Under the pieces are notes generated by a model that searched no databases, was not told where the DNA came from, and saw nothing but the letters and a program-made list of their open reading frames with translations. Below, in pieces: positions 7,489-16,698 of a stretch of 64,000 nucleotides of DNA. Within the stretch, counting starts at the first letter, position 1, and every line of letters starts with the position of its first letter. The stretch covers positions 868,001-932,000 of the forward strand of contig NZ_CP045737.1 in assembly GCF_009649075.1 (NCBI RefSeq), given 5' to 3'. The DNA is from Aeromicrobium yanjiei (GTDB lineage Bacteria > Actinomycetota > Actinomycetes > Propionibacteriales > Nocardioidaceae). The translations under genes and the position numbers were made by a program.

Positions 7489-8598
7489 GTGGCAACCCCT
7501 GACTTCACCGAGCAGACCAAGGCCCTCGACGCGACCCTGACGTCCATCGAGAAGGTCCTCGACCTCGATGCCGTGCGCAAGGAGATCGCCGAGCTGCAGG
7601 AGGAGGTCGGTGCACCCGACCTCTGGGACGACCAGGCCAATGCGCAGCGCGTGACCGGCCGGCTGTCGGTCCTGCAGGCCGAGGTCGAACGCGTCACGGG
7701 CCTGCGCCAGCGTCTCGACGACGTCGAGATCATGCACGAGATGGGCGCCGAGGAGGGCGACAGCGACACGCTGGCCGAGGCCGACTCCGAGCTGGTCCGC
7801 ATCAAGAAGGCGATCGACTCCCTCGAGATCCGCACCCTGCTCTCGGGTGAGTACGACGAGCGCGATGCGCTGGTCTCGATCCGCTCGGGCGCCGGTGGCG
7901 TCGACGCGGCCGACTTCGCCCTCATGCTGCAGCGCATGTACATCCGGTGGGCCGAGCGCCACGGCTACACGGTCGAGGTCTACGACGTGTCGTACGCCGA
8001 GGAGGCGGGCATCAAGTCCACGACCTTCGCGGTCAAGGCCCCGTACGCGTACGGGACGCTCTCGGTCGAGGCGGGCACGCACCGCTTGGTGCGCATCTCG
8101 CCCTTCGACAACCAGGGCCGCCGGCAGACCTCGTTCGCCGCGATCGAGGTCGTCCCGGTGCTGGAGCAGACCGACGAGATCGACATCCCCGAGGAGGAGA
8201 TCCGCGTCGACGTGTATCGCTCGTCGGGCCCCGGCGGCCAGAGCGTCAACACGACCGACTCGGCCGTGCGCCTGACGCACATCCCGACCGGCACGGTCGT
8301 CAGCTGCCAGAACGAGAAGAGCCAGCTGCAGAACAAGGCCAGCGCGATGGTGATCCTCAAGGCCAAGCTGCTCGCCCTGAAGAAGGCCGAGGAGCGTGCT
8401 CACCTCGACGAGCTGCGCGGTGACGTCCAGGCCTCGTGGGGCGACCAGATGCGCAACTACGTCCTCAACCCGTACCAGATGGTCAAGGACCTGCGCACCG
8501 AGTACGAGACCGGCAACACGCAGGCCGTGCTCGACGGCGAGATCGACGACTTCATCGAGGCCGGCATCCGCTGGCGCCGGGAGCACGGCACGGACTAG
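7489..8598 (+). CDS. prfB: Peptide chain release factor 2
   Basis: A 369-residue class-I release factor that ends translation at UGA and UAA. The GGQ loop is in [20 protein letters not shown], and [18 protein letters not shown] is typical of RF2. The frame is continuous from the GTG start with no in-frame UGA near codon 25, so the programmed +1 frameshift that controls RF2 in enterobacteria is absent, as is usual in actinobacteria. TAGCCT (7477-7482) ends 6 bases before the GTG. In many actinobacteria ftsE follows directly. Here about 8 kb of other genes intervene. Confidence 0.96.
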   Translation: MATPDFTEQTKALDATLTSIEKVLDLDAVRKEIAELQEEVGAPDLWDDQANAQRVTGRLSVLQAEVERVTGLRQRLDDVEIMHEMGAEEGDSDTLAEADSELVRIKKAIDSLEIRTLLSGEYDERDALVSIRSGAGGVDAADFALMLQRMYIRWAERHGYTVEVYDVSYAEEAGIKSTTFAVKAPYAYGTLSVEAGTHRLVRISPFDNQGRRQTSFAAIEVVPVLEQTDEIDIPEEEIRVDVYRSSGPGGQSVNTTDSAVRLTHIPTGTVVSCQNEKSQLQNKASAMVILKAKLLALKKAEERAHLDELRGDVQASWGDQMRNYVLNPYQMVKDLRTEYETGNTQAVLDGEIDDFIEAGIRWRREHGTD

Positions 8599-8625
8599 CC
8601 GTCCGGCGCCGCCACCGCTTCGTGG

Positions 8626-9381
8626 TCAGTGCCTCTCGTCGTCTGCGCGTGCGTCGCGGTCCTCAGCGGTGGCCTCGCGCTCCTGCTGCTCGTCGACCCG
8701 CTTCTTGACCCGCCCCATCCCGGGGACCTTGCCCAGCATCATGTTGAGCTCGCGGGTCAGGTCGAGCAAGTCGTGCAGGTCCGGACCCACGTTGCGCAGC
8801 GTCGCCATCATGGGCAGCACGTCGGTCTCGATGCGCTCGACCAGGTCGGGCAGGTGATCGAGCAGGCGGACCACGGCCTCGACCTCGTCGGGGTCGACCG
8901 TGGTGGAGAGCCGCTCCGCGATGGGCTGCAGACGCTGGATGATCGGTGCGAAGTCGTCGAACATCCGCAGCCCGCGCTCCACCGTGGGCTCGACGCTGCC
9001 GAGCAGCCCCGCCGCGCGCACGACGAGCCCGTCGGCCTGGTCGATCGTCCGGTCGATCCGGGCCACCGCCTCGTCGGCCTGGGTGTTGGTCCGGCCGATG
9101 TGGTCGATGGCCTCGTCGGCGCGGGTGTTGGTCTGGTCGATCTTGCTGATCGCGTCGTCGGCGCGGGTGTTGGTCTCGCCGATGCGCTTGATCGCGTCGT
9201 CGGCGGCCAGACGGGTGGTCTCGACCTGGTCGATCATGCCGTCGACGCGGTTGAGCAGGATCTCGGCGGCGTCCAGCAGCGCTGCCGCACGCGGCACGAG
9301 GGTGAGGGCCGTCTCGACCAGGGCCGGGCCGCGGCCGATCAGGGCCAGTGCGTCACGGGGGTCCAGGAGCGGAAGTCTCAT
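8626..9381 (-). CDS. Coiled-coil protein with five 14-residue repeats
   Basis: A 251-residue protein without signal peptide or obvious membrane helix. Residues 52-121 are five tandem 14-residue units; the second to fourth follow the pattern xIxxTNTxADxAIx. The period of 14 is two heptads, so an extended coiled coil is expected. The following part (about 130-225) is also helical, with acidic, Leu-rich stretches, and the last 25 residues are highly charged. Similar actinobacterial proteins are often misnamed as a RuBisCO-like subunit, for which there is no support here. It follows the isomerase gene by 54 bases and converges on prfB. Function unknown. Confidence 0.8.
   Translation of the reverse strand: MRLPLLDPRDALALIGRGPALVETALTLVPRAAALLDAAEILLNRVDGMIDQVETTRLAADDAIKRIGETNTRADDAISKIDQTNTRADEAIDHIGRTNTQADEAVARIDRTIDQADGLVVRAAGLLGSVEPTVERGLRMFDDFAPIIQRLQPIAERLSTTVDPDEVEAVVRLLDHLPDLVERIETDVLPMMATLRNVGPDLHDLLDLTRELNMMLGKVPGMGRVKKRVDEQQEREATAEDRDARADDERH
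9019..9228 (-). repeat. Five tandem 42-bp units encoding the 14-residue repeats
   Basis: The units code for residues 52-65, 66-79, 80-93, 94-107 and 108-121 of the coiled-coil protein. The middle three share TNT[RQ]AD[DE]A. The outer two are more diverged, which fits old duplication from the centre outward. Confidence 0.8.
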
Positions 9382-9435
9382 GCCTTGACGCTAGCCCCGG
9401 GGCCCCGTCGCCGCCCGTCCAGAACCGACCGGCGC

Positions 9436-10443
9436 TCAGTCCGCCGAGCTGAAGGCGGCATCGAAGGCGGCTGCCGGGGCGTCGAAGAGATTGGCCTTGA
9501 CGTACGCCAGCGCCTCGGGTGCGCCCACCAGCCGGTCCATGCCCGCGTCCTCCCACTCGATCGAGATCGGACCGTCGTAGCCGATCGTGTTGAGCATGCG
9601 GAAGCACGCCTCCCACGGCACGTCGCCGCGTCCGGTCGACACGAAGTCCCAGCCCCGGCGCGGATCGGCCCAGGGCAGGTGGGAGCCGAGCCGGCCGTTG
9701 CGACCGTTGCCCACCTGCTTCTTCGCGTCCTTGCAGTCGACGTGGTAGATCCGGTCCTTGAAGTCCCACAGGAAGCCGAGCGGGTCGAGGTCCTGCCAGA
9801 CGAAGTGGGACGGGTCCCAGTTGAGACCGAACGCCTCGCGGTGCCCGATCGCGTCGAGCGCGGCGTGGGTCGTCCAGTAGTCGTACGCGATCTCGCTCGG
9901 GTGCACCTCGTGGGCGAATCGCACGCCCTCCTCGTCGAAGACGTCGAGGATCGGGTTCCACCTGTCGGCGAAGTCCTGGTAGCCGGCCGCGATCATCGCC
10001 TCGGACGCCGGGGGGAACATCGCGACGTACTTCCAGATCGACGACCCGGTGAAACCGACGACCGTGTCGACGCCGAGCATGCGCGCGGCCCGGGCGGTGT
10101 GCTTCATCTCCTCGGCGGCCCGCTGGCGTACGCCCTCGGGATCGCCGTCGCCCCACACCCGCGCCGAGAGGATGTCGTGATGGCGCTCGTCGATCGGGTC
10201 GTCGCAGACCGCCTGGCCCTTGAGGTGGTTGGAGATCGCGTAGACCTTGAGGTCGTGCTTGGCCAGGATGTCGAGGCGGGTCTTGATGTGGTCGGGGTCC
10301 TCGACCGCGGCCCACGGGTCGAGGTGGTCGCCCCAGCAGGCGATCTCCAGGCCGTCGTAGCCCCACCCGGCGGCCAGCGCCGCGACCTCCTCGAAGGGGA
10401 GGTCGGCCCACTGGCCGGTGAACAAGGTGATGGGACGGGTCAT
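9436..10443 (-). CDS. Sugar phosphate isomerase/epimerase (xylose-isomerase-like TIM barrel)
   Basis: A 335-residue AP-endonuclease-2-fold TIM barrel. Metal- and substrate-site segments include [13 protein letters not shown] near the start, [36 protein letters not shown] and the terminal [11 protein letters not shown], giving the Glu/Asp/His/Glu set of this superfamily. Members interconvert keto-sugars or inositol intermediates. The exact substrate is not readable. Its ATG overlaps the dehydrogenase stop (ATGA), so it is the second catabolic gene of the sugar locus. Confidence 0.88.
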   Translation of the reverse strand: MTRPITLFTGQWADLPFEEVAALAAGWGYDGLEIACWGDHLDPWAAVEDPDHIKTRLDILAKHDLKVYAISNHLKGQAVCDDPIDERHHDILSARVWGDGDPEGVRQRAAEEMKHTARAARMLGVDTVVGFTGSSIWKYVAMFPPASEAMIAAGYQDFADRWNPILDVFDEEGVRFAHEVHPSEIAYDYWTTHAALDAIGHREAFGLNWDPSHFVWQDLDPLGFLWDFKDRIYHVDCKDAKKQVGNGRNGRLGSHLPWADPRRGWDFVSTGRGDVPWEACFRMLNTIGYDGPISIEWEDAGMDRLVGAPEALAYVKANLFDAPAAAFDAAFSSAD

Positions 10444-11627
10444 GAGATGGCTCCGATCTGATGGGTGGTGCCGTCCGCGGCGCTCGCCTCGACAGCCGCG
10501 AGGACCCGCTGGACCGCGAGCCCGTCGGCGAAGGACGGTGCCGGGTCGGCGCCCTTGGCGATGTCGGTGACCAGGTCCACGACCTGGTGGGTGAACCCGT
10601 GCTCGTAGCCGAGGCCGTGGCCCGGGGGCCACCACGCCGCGATGTACGGGTGCGTGGCCTCGGTGACGATGATGCGACGAAAGCCCGCGACGGCCGGGTC
10701 CTCGGTCGCGTCGAACAGCTCGAGCACGTTCATGTCCTCGAAGTCGAACGCCAACGAGCCCAGCGTGCCGTTGATCTCGAGCCGCAATGCGTTCTTGCGT
10801 CCTGTCGCGAACCGGGTGGCCTCGAAGACGCCGATGGCGCCGCCGACGAAGCGGGCGGTGAAGGCGGCCGCATCGTCGACGGTCACCGGTCCGCGCTCGG
10901 CGGTGCTGGAGGAGGTGCCTCCGAGCGTGGCATGGTCGCCCCCCACGGGGCGGGTCGGGACGAACGTCTCCATGAGGCCGTTGACCGAGGCGATCGAGTC
11001 GCCGGAGACGAACTGGGCCATGTCGATGATGTGGGCGCCGATGTCTCCGAGGGCGCCTGAGCCCGCCAGGGACTTGTCGAGGCGCCAGCTGAGCGGGGCG
11101 TCCTCGTCGGCGAGCCAGTCCTGCAGGTACTGCCCCCGGATGTGGCGGATCGTGCCGATCCGGCCCGAGGCCACGAGCTGGCGGGCGAACGCCACGGCGG
11201 GCGTACGCCGGTAGGTGAAGCCGCACATCGCCCGCACTCCGCGCTCGGCGGCGGCCGCGGCGGCCTCGGCCATCGCCTCGGCCTCCTCGACCGTGTTGGC
11301 GAGCGGCTTCTCGCACAGCACGTGCTTGCCGGCCTCGAGCGCGGCGATCGCGATCTCGGCGTGGGTGTGTCCGGGGGTGCAGATGTCGATGACGTCGATG
11401 TCGTCGCGGGTGAGCAGCGCGCGCCAGTCGGTCTCGACGGACTCCCAGCCGAATCGACGGGCCACATCGGCGGCGGCGGCCTCGTCGCGGCCGCAGATCG
11501 CCGACAGGCGGGGCGTCAACGGCAGGTCGAAGAACGCGGGCGCCGTGCGCCAGGCCTGGGAGTGGGCGGCGCCCATGAAGGCGTAGCCGACCATGCCGAT
11601 GCCGAGTGCGGGACGTGTGTCAGACAT
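10440..11627 (-). CDS. Gfo/Idh/MocA family NAD(P)-dependent oxidoreductase
   Basis: A 395-residue sugar dehydrogenase-type protein. The N-terminal Rossmann fold carries [18 protein letters not shown], followed by [16 protein letters not shown] and the catalytic CEKPLANT motif with Lys. The C-terminal domain contains [18 protein letters not shown], with the conserved Asp and His. Relatives oxidise inositols, glucose or oligosaccharides. With the adjacent TIM-barrel isomerase and the RbsABC-like transporter it probably handles the imported sugar. A strong hairpin lies in the 74-base gap between it and the binding-protein gene upstream. Confidence 0.9.
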   Translation of the reverse strand: MSDTRPALGIGMVGYAFMGAAHSQAWRTAPAFFDLPLTPRLSAICGRDEAAAADVARRFGWESVETDWRALLTRDDIDVIDICTPGHTHAEIAIAALEAGKHVLCEKPLANTVEEAEAMAEAAAAAAERGVRAMCGFTYRRTPAVAFARQLVASGRIGTIRHIRGQYLQDWLADEDAPLSWRLDKSLAGSGALGDIGAHIIDMAQFVSGDSIASVNGLMETFVPTRPVGGDHATLGGTSSSTAERGPVTVDDAAAFTARFVGGAIGVFEATRFATGRKNALRLEINGTLGSLAFDFEDMNVLELFDATEDPAVAGFRRIIVTEATHPYIAAWWPPGHGLGYEHGFTHQVVDLVTDIAKGADPAPSFADGLAVQRVLAAVEASAADGTTHQIGAIS

Positions 11628-11665
11628 GGGCCAGCTTTCGTGAGGAGGGGTGGGGCGGAGGGGGA

Positions 11666-11697
11666 CCGGGGCCCGCCACCATCGCGGCGGGCCCCGG
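11666..11697 (-). terminator. Intra-operon hairpin after the sugar-binding-protein gene
   Basis: A perfect 12-bp GC-only stem, 11666-11677 pairing with 11686-11697, with an 8-base loop. No T-run follows. It lies 4 bases after the binding-protein stop and before the dehydrogenase. The likely role is partial termination or 3'-end protection, so that the binding protein is made in excess over the catabolic enzymes. Confidence 0.6.
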
Positions 11698-11701
11698 ACC
11701 G

Positions 11702-12751
11702 TCAGGACTCGAAGGCCGACGGGAGGTAGGTGTCGACATTCTCCTTCGTCACGACGGGAGCCGACAGCTTGAGCTGGCGCGGCACCTCGATCTCGGCGAG
11801 GTCGGACATCGACTTGCCCTGGACCAGCAGGCGGGCGAGCTTGATCCCGTCGGCGGCCTGCGTGGACGGGTAGACGACCGTCGCCTTGAGCACGGTGTTG
11901 TCGGCCTTGATGTCGCGCATGACGTTGGCCGAGCCGGCGCCGCCGATCATCGTGAACTCGTCACGGCCGGCGTTCTTGATGGCCGCCATGACGCCCACGC
12001 CCTGGTCGTCGTCGTGGTTCCACAGGTAGTCGATCTTCGGAGCGGCCTGCAGCAGGTTCGAGGCAGCCTTCTCGCCGGACTCGACGGTGAACTCGGCGGC
12101 GACCCGGTTGTCGACCTTCAGGCCGCACGACTTGAGGGCGTCCGCGAAGCCCTTCGAGCGGTCCTGCGTCAGCGGCAGCGAGTCGATGCCGGCGATCTCG
12201 GCGACCTTCAAGCCCTTCTTGCCCGCGGCGTCCTCGCAGACGAAGGTGCCGGCCGAGACGCCCATGCCGTAGTTGTCGCCCAGCACCGTGGTGCGGGCGG
12301 CGAACGGGGAGTCGAACTCGCGGTCGACGTTGATCACGATGATGCCCGCGTCCATGGCCTTCTGGGCGACCGACGTCATCGCGGCGCCGTCGAACGGCAG
12401 GAGCACGATCGCGTCGACCTTGTCGTTGATGAAGGTCTCCACCTGGGAGATCTGCAGGTTGACCTCGTTGGTGCCCTCGGCGACCTTGAGGTCGATGTCG
12501 TCGTACTCCTTGGCCTGCGCGATCGCGGACTTGGTGATCGATCCCATCCAGCCGTGGTCGGCCGCCGGGGCGGAGAAGCCGATCACGACCTTGTCGCCGG
12601 ACTTGTCGTTGTCGGTGTTGCTCTTGGCGATGGCGTCGCTGGTGTCGCCATCGCCGCTCGAGCCGTTGGTGCAGGCGCCGAGGACGAGGGTGGCTGCCGC
12701 GAGTGCGCCGACGACGAGGGATCGACGGCGACGGGGGTGGGTCGTGGACAT
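11702..12751 (-). CDS. Sugar ABC transporter substrate-binding lipoprotein (RbsB-like)
   Basis: A 349-residue lipoprotein. After a basic N-terminus and hydrophobic segment it has the lipobox LGAC, with Cys27 as the lipidation site. A Thr/Asp/Ser-rich linker follows, then a periplasmic-binding-protein-1 fold: VVIGFSAPAADHGWMGSI, the VDAIVLLPFDGAAM strand and INVDREF. It should bind a monosaccharide or polyol at the cell surface and deliver it to the permease. An in-frame ATG 33 bases upstream is possible but would put extra residues before the signal. It lies 42 bases after the permease gene. Confidence 0.92.
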   Translation of the reverse strand: MSTTHPRRRRSLVVGALAAATLVLGACTNGSSGDGDTSDAIAKSNTDNDKSGDKVVIGFSAPAADHGWMGSITKSAIAQAKEYDDIDLKVAEGTNEVNLQISQVETFINDKVDAIVLLPFDGAAMTSVAQKAMDAGIIVINVDREFDSPFAARTTVLGDNYGMGVSAGTFVCEDAAGKKGLKVAEIAGIDSLPLTQDRSKGFADALKSCGLKVDNRVAAEFTVESGEKAASNLLQAAPKIDYLWNHDDDQGVGVMAAIKNAGRDEFTMIGGAGSANVMRDIKADNTVLKATVVYPSTQAADGIKLARLLVQGKSMSDLAEIEVPRQLKLSAPVVTKENVDTYLPSAFES

Positions 12752-12793
12752 GTGGACTCCTGTGGTGGTGGGGGAGGGATGCATCGTGAGGTG

Positions 12794-13807
12794 CTACGTC
12801 TTGCGGTTCGCGATGCGCTGCTGCAGGAGCACGGCGATCACGATGATCACGCCCTTGGCGACGGCCTGGGCCGACGTGGAGAGGTTGTTGAGCGTGAAGA
12901 CATTGGTCAGGGTGGTGAAGATGAGGACGCCGAAGAGGGTGCCGACGATCGTGCCGCGCCCACCGCTCAGCAGCGTGCCGCCGATCACGACAGCGGCGAT
13001 GGCGTCGAGCTCGTAGCCGGTGCCGTGGGTGGAGGAGCCGGTCGTGGTGCGCGACATCAGCATCACCGCAGCGATGCCGCAGGCCAGGCCGAGCAGCGCG
13101 TACAGGTAGACGGTGTGCCGCTGGACCTTGATGCCGGCGAGGCGGGCGGCCTCGGGGTTGCCGCCGACCGCGAACGTCCGGCGCCCGAACGTCGTGCGGT
13201 TGAGCAGGAACCAGCCGGCGACGGTGACCACGGCGAAGATGATGACGATCACCGGGATGCCGAGCGGCTCGGCATCGAAGAAGTCCAGGAAGCCCTGGTT
13301 GCGGATGATCTGGGTCTTGCGGTCCGCGATGATCTCGGCCAGGCCGCGGGCCGAGGCCAGCATCGCCAGGGTCGCGATGAACGGCACGACCCGGCCGTAC
13401 GCGATCAGCACACCGTTGATCGCTCCGCACGCCGTACCGACCAGGACGGCGCTGAACACCATCGCGATCCAGCCGATGTTGTCGGCCATGGCCTGCGTAC
13501 CGGTGGTCGTGGCCCACACCGATGACAGAGCCACGATGGCGCCGACGGACAGGTCGATGCCGCCGCCGGTGATGACGAACGTCATGCCGATCGACACGAC
13601 ACCGATCACGGCCGCGAGCCGCAGGATCGTCAGCACGTTGTCGGAGCTGGCGAAACGGTCGCCGGCGGTCACGACGCCGACGATGCACAAGATCACCAGC
13701 GCGACGACCAGGCCGAGGTTGCGGGCCAGGCCGAGATTGCCGCCGCGGTCGCCACGGGGCGGCTTGGCGGGCACGGTCAGGGAGGGATCACGCAGGGAGG
13801 CGCTCAC
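12794..13807 (-). CDS. Sugar ABC transporter permease (RbsC-like)
   Basis: A 337-residue hydrophobic protein of the RbsC/AraH type with roughly 8-10 membrane helices. Hallmarks are MTFVITGGGIDLSVGAIVALSS, the coupling segment GRRTFAVGGNPEAARLAGI and the end helix VAKGVIIVIAVLLQQR. The start is a GTG that overlaps the ATPase stop (GTGA). It forms the channel of the sugar importer, probably as a homodimer, as there is only one permease gene. Confidence 0.93.
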   Translation of the reverse strand: MSASLRDPSLTVPAKPPRGDRGGNLGLARNLGLVVALVILCIVGVVTAGDRFASSDNVLTILRLAAVIGVVSIGMTFVITGGGIDLSVGAIVALSSVWATTTGTQAMADNIGWIAMVFSAVLVGTACGAINGVLIAYGRVVPFIATLAMLASARGLAEIIADRKTQIIRNQGFLDFFDAEPLGIPVIVIIFAVVTVAGWFLLNRTTFGRRTFAVGGNPEAARLAGIKVQRHTVYLYALLGLACGIAAVMLMSRTTTGSSTHGTGYELDAIAAVVIGGTLLSGGRGTIVGTLFGVLIFTTLTNVFTLNNLSTSAQAVAKGVIIVIAVLLQQRIANRKT

Positions 13808-15348
13808 GCGACTTCCCCCTTCTGCTCGTCGGTGGTGGGCTGGTGCTCGTGGGTGGCCAGGATGCGGTCGAGAACTCCGGAGGCGTCGATGGCGTCGCTG
13901 GGCCCGTCGTGCACGACCGAGCCCTCGGCGATGACCAGGACCCGGTCGGACAGCCCGAGCACCTCGTCGATGTCGCTGGAGACGACCACGAGGGCCACGC
14001 CGGAGTCCGCGAGCTCGCGGATCAAGGAGTAGATCTCCGCCCGGGCGCCGACGTCGACGCCGCGGGTGGGCTCGTCGAGCAGCAGGACCTTGCACGACCG
14101 CAGCAGCCAGCGGGCCAGGACGACCTTTTGCTGGTTGCCGCCCGAGAGCGTGCGCATGAGACGGTCGGGCGCATCCGGGCGGACGTCGACGGACCGGGCG
14201 GCTTCGTGGGCGGCGCGCCGCTCGGCGCCCTCGGCGGAGACGCCGAAGCGGGCGAAGCGGTCGATGCTCGCGAGGGAGATGTTGCGATAGACGGCCTCGT
14301 CGAGCATCAGTCCCTGCGACTTGCGCTCCTCGGGGCACAGGCCGAGGCCGGCCCGGACCGCCGCGTCGACCGAGCCGTTGCGCAGCCGGGTGCCGTCCAC
14401 GGTCACCGAGCCGCCGGTGGCGCGCCGGGCGCCGTAGATCGTCTCGATGATCTCGCTGCGGCCGGCGCCGACGAGCCCGGCCAGGCCGATGATCTCGCCG
14501 GGACGCACCTCGAACGAGACGTCGGCGAACTCGCCGTCGCGGACCAGGTGATCCACGGTGAGGAGCGCGGGCCCGTCGGGAAGCGGGGTGGACCGTCGCG
14601 GGAAGACCGACGACACGGTGCGGCCGGTCATGAGGGTGATGAGCTCGGACGTGGGGGTGTCCTTGGCGGACAGGTCGCCGGCCACCGTGCGGCCGTCCTT
14701 GAGGACCGTGAGCCGGTCGCCGATGCGGCGGATCTCCTCGAGCCGGTGGGAGATGTACACGATGGCCGCGCCCGAGGCGCGCAGGTCCTCGACCACGCGG
14801 AACAGCCCGTCGACCTCGTCGGGGTCCAGCACGGCGGAGGGCTCGTCCATCACGATGACCCGGGCCTGGCGGGACAGGGCCCGGGCCATCGAGACGATCT
14901 GCTTGCCGGCGGCCGAGAGGCTGCCGACCTCGCGGGTGGGGCGGATCTCGGGGTGGCCGAGGGTCGCCAGGAGGCTGCGGGCCGCCTTGTTCATGTCGGC
15001 GTCGCGGGTGACGCCGCCGCGGGCGCGCTCGTGGCCGAGGAAGATGTTGTCGGCGACGCTGAGCCCGTCGACCAGGTCCAGCTCCTGGTAGATGGTCGCG
15101 ATCCCGGTCGCCAGGGCGACCTGCGGATCGCTGAACGTGACCGGCTCCCCGTCCCACAGGATCGTTCCCTCGTCGACGCCGTGCGCGCCGGCCAGCACCT
15201 TGATCAGGGTCGACTTCCCCGCGCCGTTCTGGCCCAGCAGGCAGTGGACCTCGCCGGGACGGACGACCAGGTCGACACCGTCGAGGGCGCGGACGCCGGG
15301 AAACTCCTTGACGATGCCGCGCATCTCGAGCAGGGGGGCGGTTGACAT
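13804..15348 (-). CDS. Sugar ABC transporter ATPase with two nucleotide-binding domains (RbsA-like)
   Basis: A 514-residue duplicated ATPase. The first half has Walker A LGQNGAGKST (39-48) and Walker B VIVMDEPSA, with a variant signature LSAAGKQ. The second half has LSGGNQQKVVLARWL and VLLLDEPTRGVDVG, but its Walker A region (GLVGAGRSE) is degenerate. This asymmetry is normal for RbsA/MglA proteins. First gene of the transport operon. A promoter with its -10 only 6 bases from the ATG predicts a leaderless message. Confidence 0.94.
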   Translation of the reverse strand: MSTAPLLEMRGIVKEFPGVRALDGVDLVVRPGEVHCLLGQNGAGKSTLIKVLAGAHGVDEGTILWDGEPVTFSDPQVALATGIATIYQELDLVDGLSVADNIFLGHERARGGVTRDADMNKAARSLLATLGHPEIRPTREVGSLSAAGKQIVSMARALSRQARVIVMDEPSAVLDPDEVDGLFRVVEDLRASGAAIVYISHRLEEIRRIGDRLTVLKDGRTVAGDLSAKDTPTSELITLMTGRTVSSVFPRRSTPLPDGPALLTVDHLVRDGEFADVSFEVRPGEIIGLAGLVGAGRSEIIETIYGARRATGGSVTVDGTRLRNGSVDAAVRAGLGLCPEERKSQGLMLDEAVYRNISLASIDRFARFGVSAEGAERRAAHEAARSVDVRPDAPDRLMRTLSGGNQQKVVLARWLLRSCKVLLLDEPTRGVDVGARAEIYSLIRELADSGVALVVVSSDIDEVLGLSDRVLVIAEGSVVHDGPSDAIDASGVLDRILATHEHQPTTDEQKGEVA

Positions 15349-15354
15349 GGCGTG

Positions 15355-15384
15355 ATGCTAGTCACACGTTCTGTCGGCAGTCAA
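15355..15384 (-). promoter_or_regulatory. Promoter of the sugar-uptake operon, with a candidate ROK operator
   Basis: On the minus strand, TTGACT (15379-15384), an 18-base spacer, then TAGCAT (15355-15360), which ends 6 bases before the ATG at 15348. The short inverted arms GTCGG (15373-15377) and CCGAC (15393-15397) bracket the -35 and are a candidate site for the divergent ROK regulator. The promoter call is stronger than the operator call. Confidence 0.6.
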
Positions 15385-15447
15385 GCAAAAGTCCGACGGC
15401 GAACGACATACTTGCCTCGGCGATGCGACCCAAGGGGTGGTTTACTC

Positions 15448-16650
15448 ATGGCCATGACTTCGTCCCCGGGGCTTCCGTCGACGCTCGTCGGCACCGGAGA
15501 CCTGTTCCAGCTGATGCGGGACGGGACGCCGCGCACGCGTGGCGAGCTGGCTGCGCTGTCCTCGCTGGCCCGGTCGACCATCACGGCCCGCGTCGACGCG
15601 ATGCTCTCGTCCGGCCTCTTGGAGCCTGTCGGCGAGGCGGCCTCCACGGGCGGGCGCCCGCCGACGCGTTTCGCCCTCAACCGGCGCGACCGCGTGGTCC
15701 TCGCGATCGACCTGGGTGCCTCGCACGCGAGCGTGGCCGTCAGCGACCTGTCGGGCCAGGTGCTCGCCGAGACGACCGTCGAGAGCGACATCGCCGACGG
15801 CCCCGTGATCGTGCTGGACCGGGTCTCGGCGCTCGCGGTGGATCTCCTCGCGAGCCTCGACCGGGGACCGGCCGACGTCGCGGGCGTCGGCATCGGCGTA
15901 CCCGGTCCGGTCGAGCACGCGACCGGGCGACCGGCCAATCCGCCGATCATGCCGGGCTGGCACGACTTCGACGTCCCGGCACACCTCGCCCGCCAGTTCG
16001 ACGGCCCGGTCCTGGTCGACAACGACGTCAACCTCATGGCCCTCGGTGAGTACGTCACGTCCTGGCAGTCCGCGCCGCACCTGTTGCTGGTCAAGGTCGC
16101 GACCGGCATCGGCGCCGGGATCGTGACCGACGGGAGGCTGCTGCGGGGAGCGCTCGGCTCCGCGGGCGACCTCGGCCACGTCCAGGTCGCCGGGGCCGCT
16201 GCGGACGTCGTGTGCCGCTGCGGCAACACCGGGTGCCTCGAGGCGGTCGCGGCCGGTCCGGCGATCGCGGCGAAGCTGCGTGCCGGGGGTCTCACGGTCG
16301 AGTCCTCGCAGGACATCGTCGATGCTGTCTCGTCGGGCGACATCGCCGCGCTGCAGGCGGTCCGCGAGGCCGGACGCGATCTCGGCTCCGTGCTGGCGAC
16401 CTGCGTGAACCTGCTCAACCCGTCGGTCATCGTGATCGGCGGCAAGCTGTCGGAGGCGGGGGAGTACCTGCTCGCGGGCGTGCGTGAGGTCGTCTACCAG
16501 CGGTCCCTGCCGCTCGCGACGCACGACCTGCGCATCGTCGGCACCGCGGTGGGGAGCCAGGGCGGCATCCTCGGTGCGAGCGCGATGGTCATCGACGCGG
16601 TCCTCGCGCCCGGCGCCGTCGACGAGTACGTCGCGCGGCGGATCGCCTGA
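15448..16650 (+). CDS. ROK family transcriptional regulator
   Basis: A 400-residue regulator. An N-terminal winged helix (RGELAALSSLARSTITARVDAMLSSG read in parts, residues about 28-55) is joined to a ROK sugar-kinase-like domain, with VVLAIDLGASHASVAV (phosphate loop), GVGIGVPGPVEH, VDNDVNLMALGE and the zinc motif CRCGNTGCLE near residue 255. Such proteins repress sugar genes and respond to the sugar or its phosphate. Divergent from the ABC operon, so most likely its regulator. The start is ATG 15448 behind an AAGGGG. A second ATG is 6 bases later. Confidence 0.9.
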   Translation: MAMTSSPGLPSTLVGTGDLFQLMRDGTPRTRGELAALSSLARSTITARVDAMLSSGLLEPVGEAASTGGRPPTRFALNRRDRVVLAIDLGASHASVAVSDLSGQVLAETTVESDIADGPVIVLDRVSALAVDLLASLDRGPADVAGVGIGVPGPVEHATGRPANPPIMPGWHDFDVPAHLARQFDGPVLVDNDVNLMALGEYVTSWQSAPHLLLVKVATGIGAGIVTDGRLLRGALGSAGDLGHVQVAGAAADVVCRCGNTGCLEAVAAGPAIAAKLRAGGLTVESSQDIVDAVSSGDIAALQAVREAGRDLGSVLATCVNLLNPSVIVIGGKLSEAGEYLLAGVREVVYQRSLPLATHDLRIVGTAVGSQGGILGASAMVIDAVLAPGAVDEYVARRIA

Positions 16651-16698
16651 CACCGGGCCTCCCACGACACTGGGGTCGACCTGCCTAGACTCGTCCGA

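Noticed and set aside
7489-7600. Programmed +1 frameshift in prfB
   Set aside because: The frame is continuous from GTG through the conserved N-terminal helices, with no UGA near codon 25.
8626-9381. RuBisCO large-subunit-like annotation for the coiled-coil protein
   Set aside because: There is no TIM barrel and no catalytic Lys motif, only heptad repeats.
8599-16698. Genomic island with mobile genes between prfB and ftsE
   Set aside because: No integrase, transposase, tRNA or flanking direct repeats are seen, and base composition looks like that of the neighbours.
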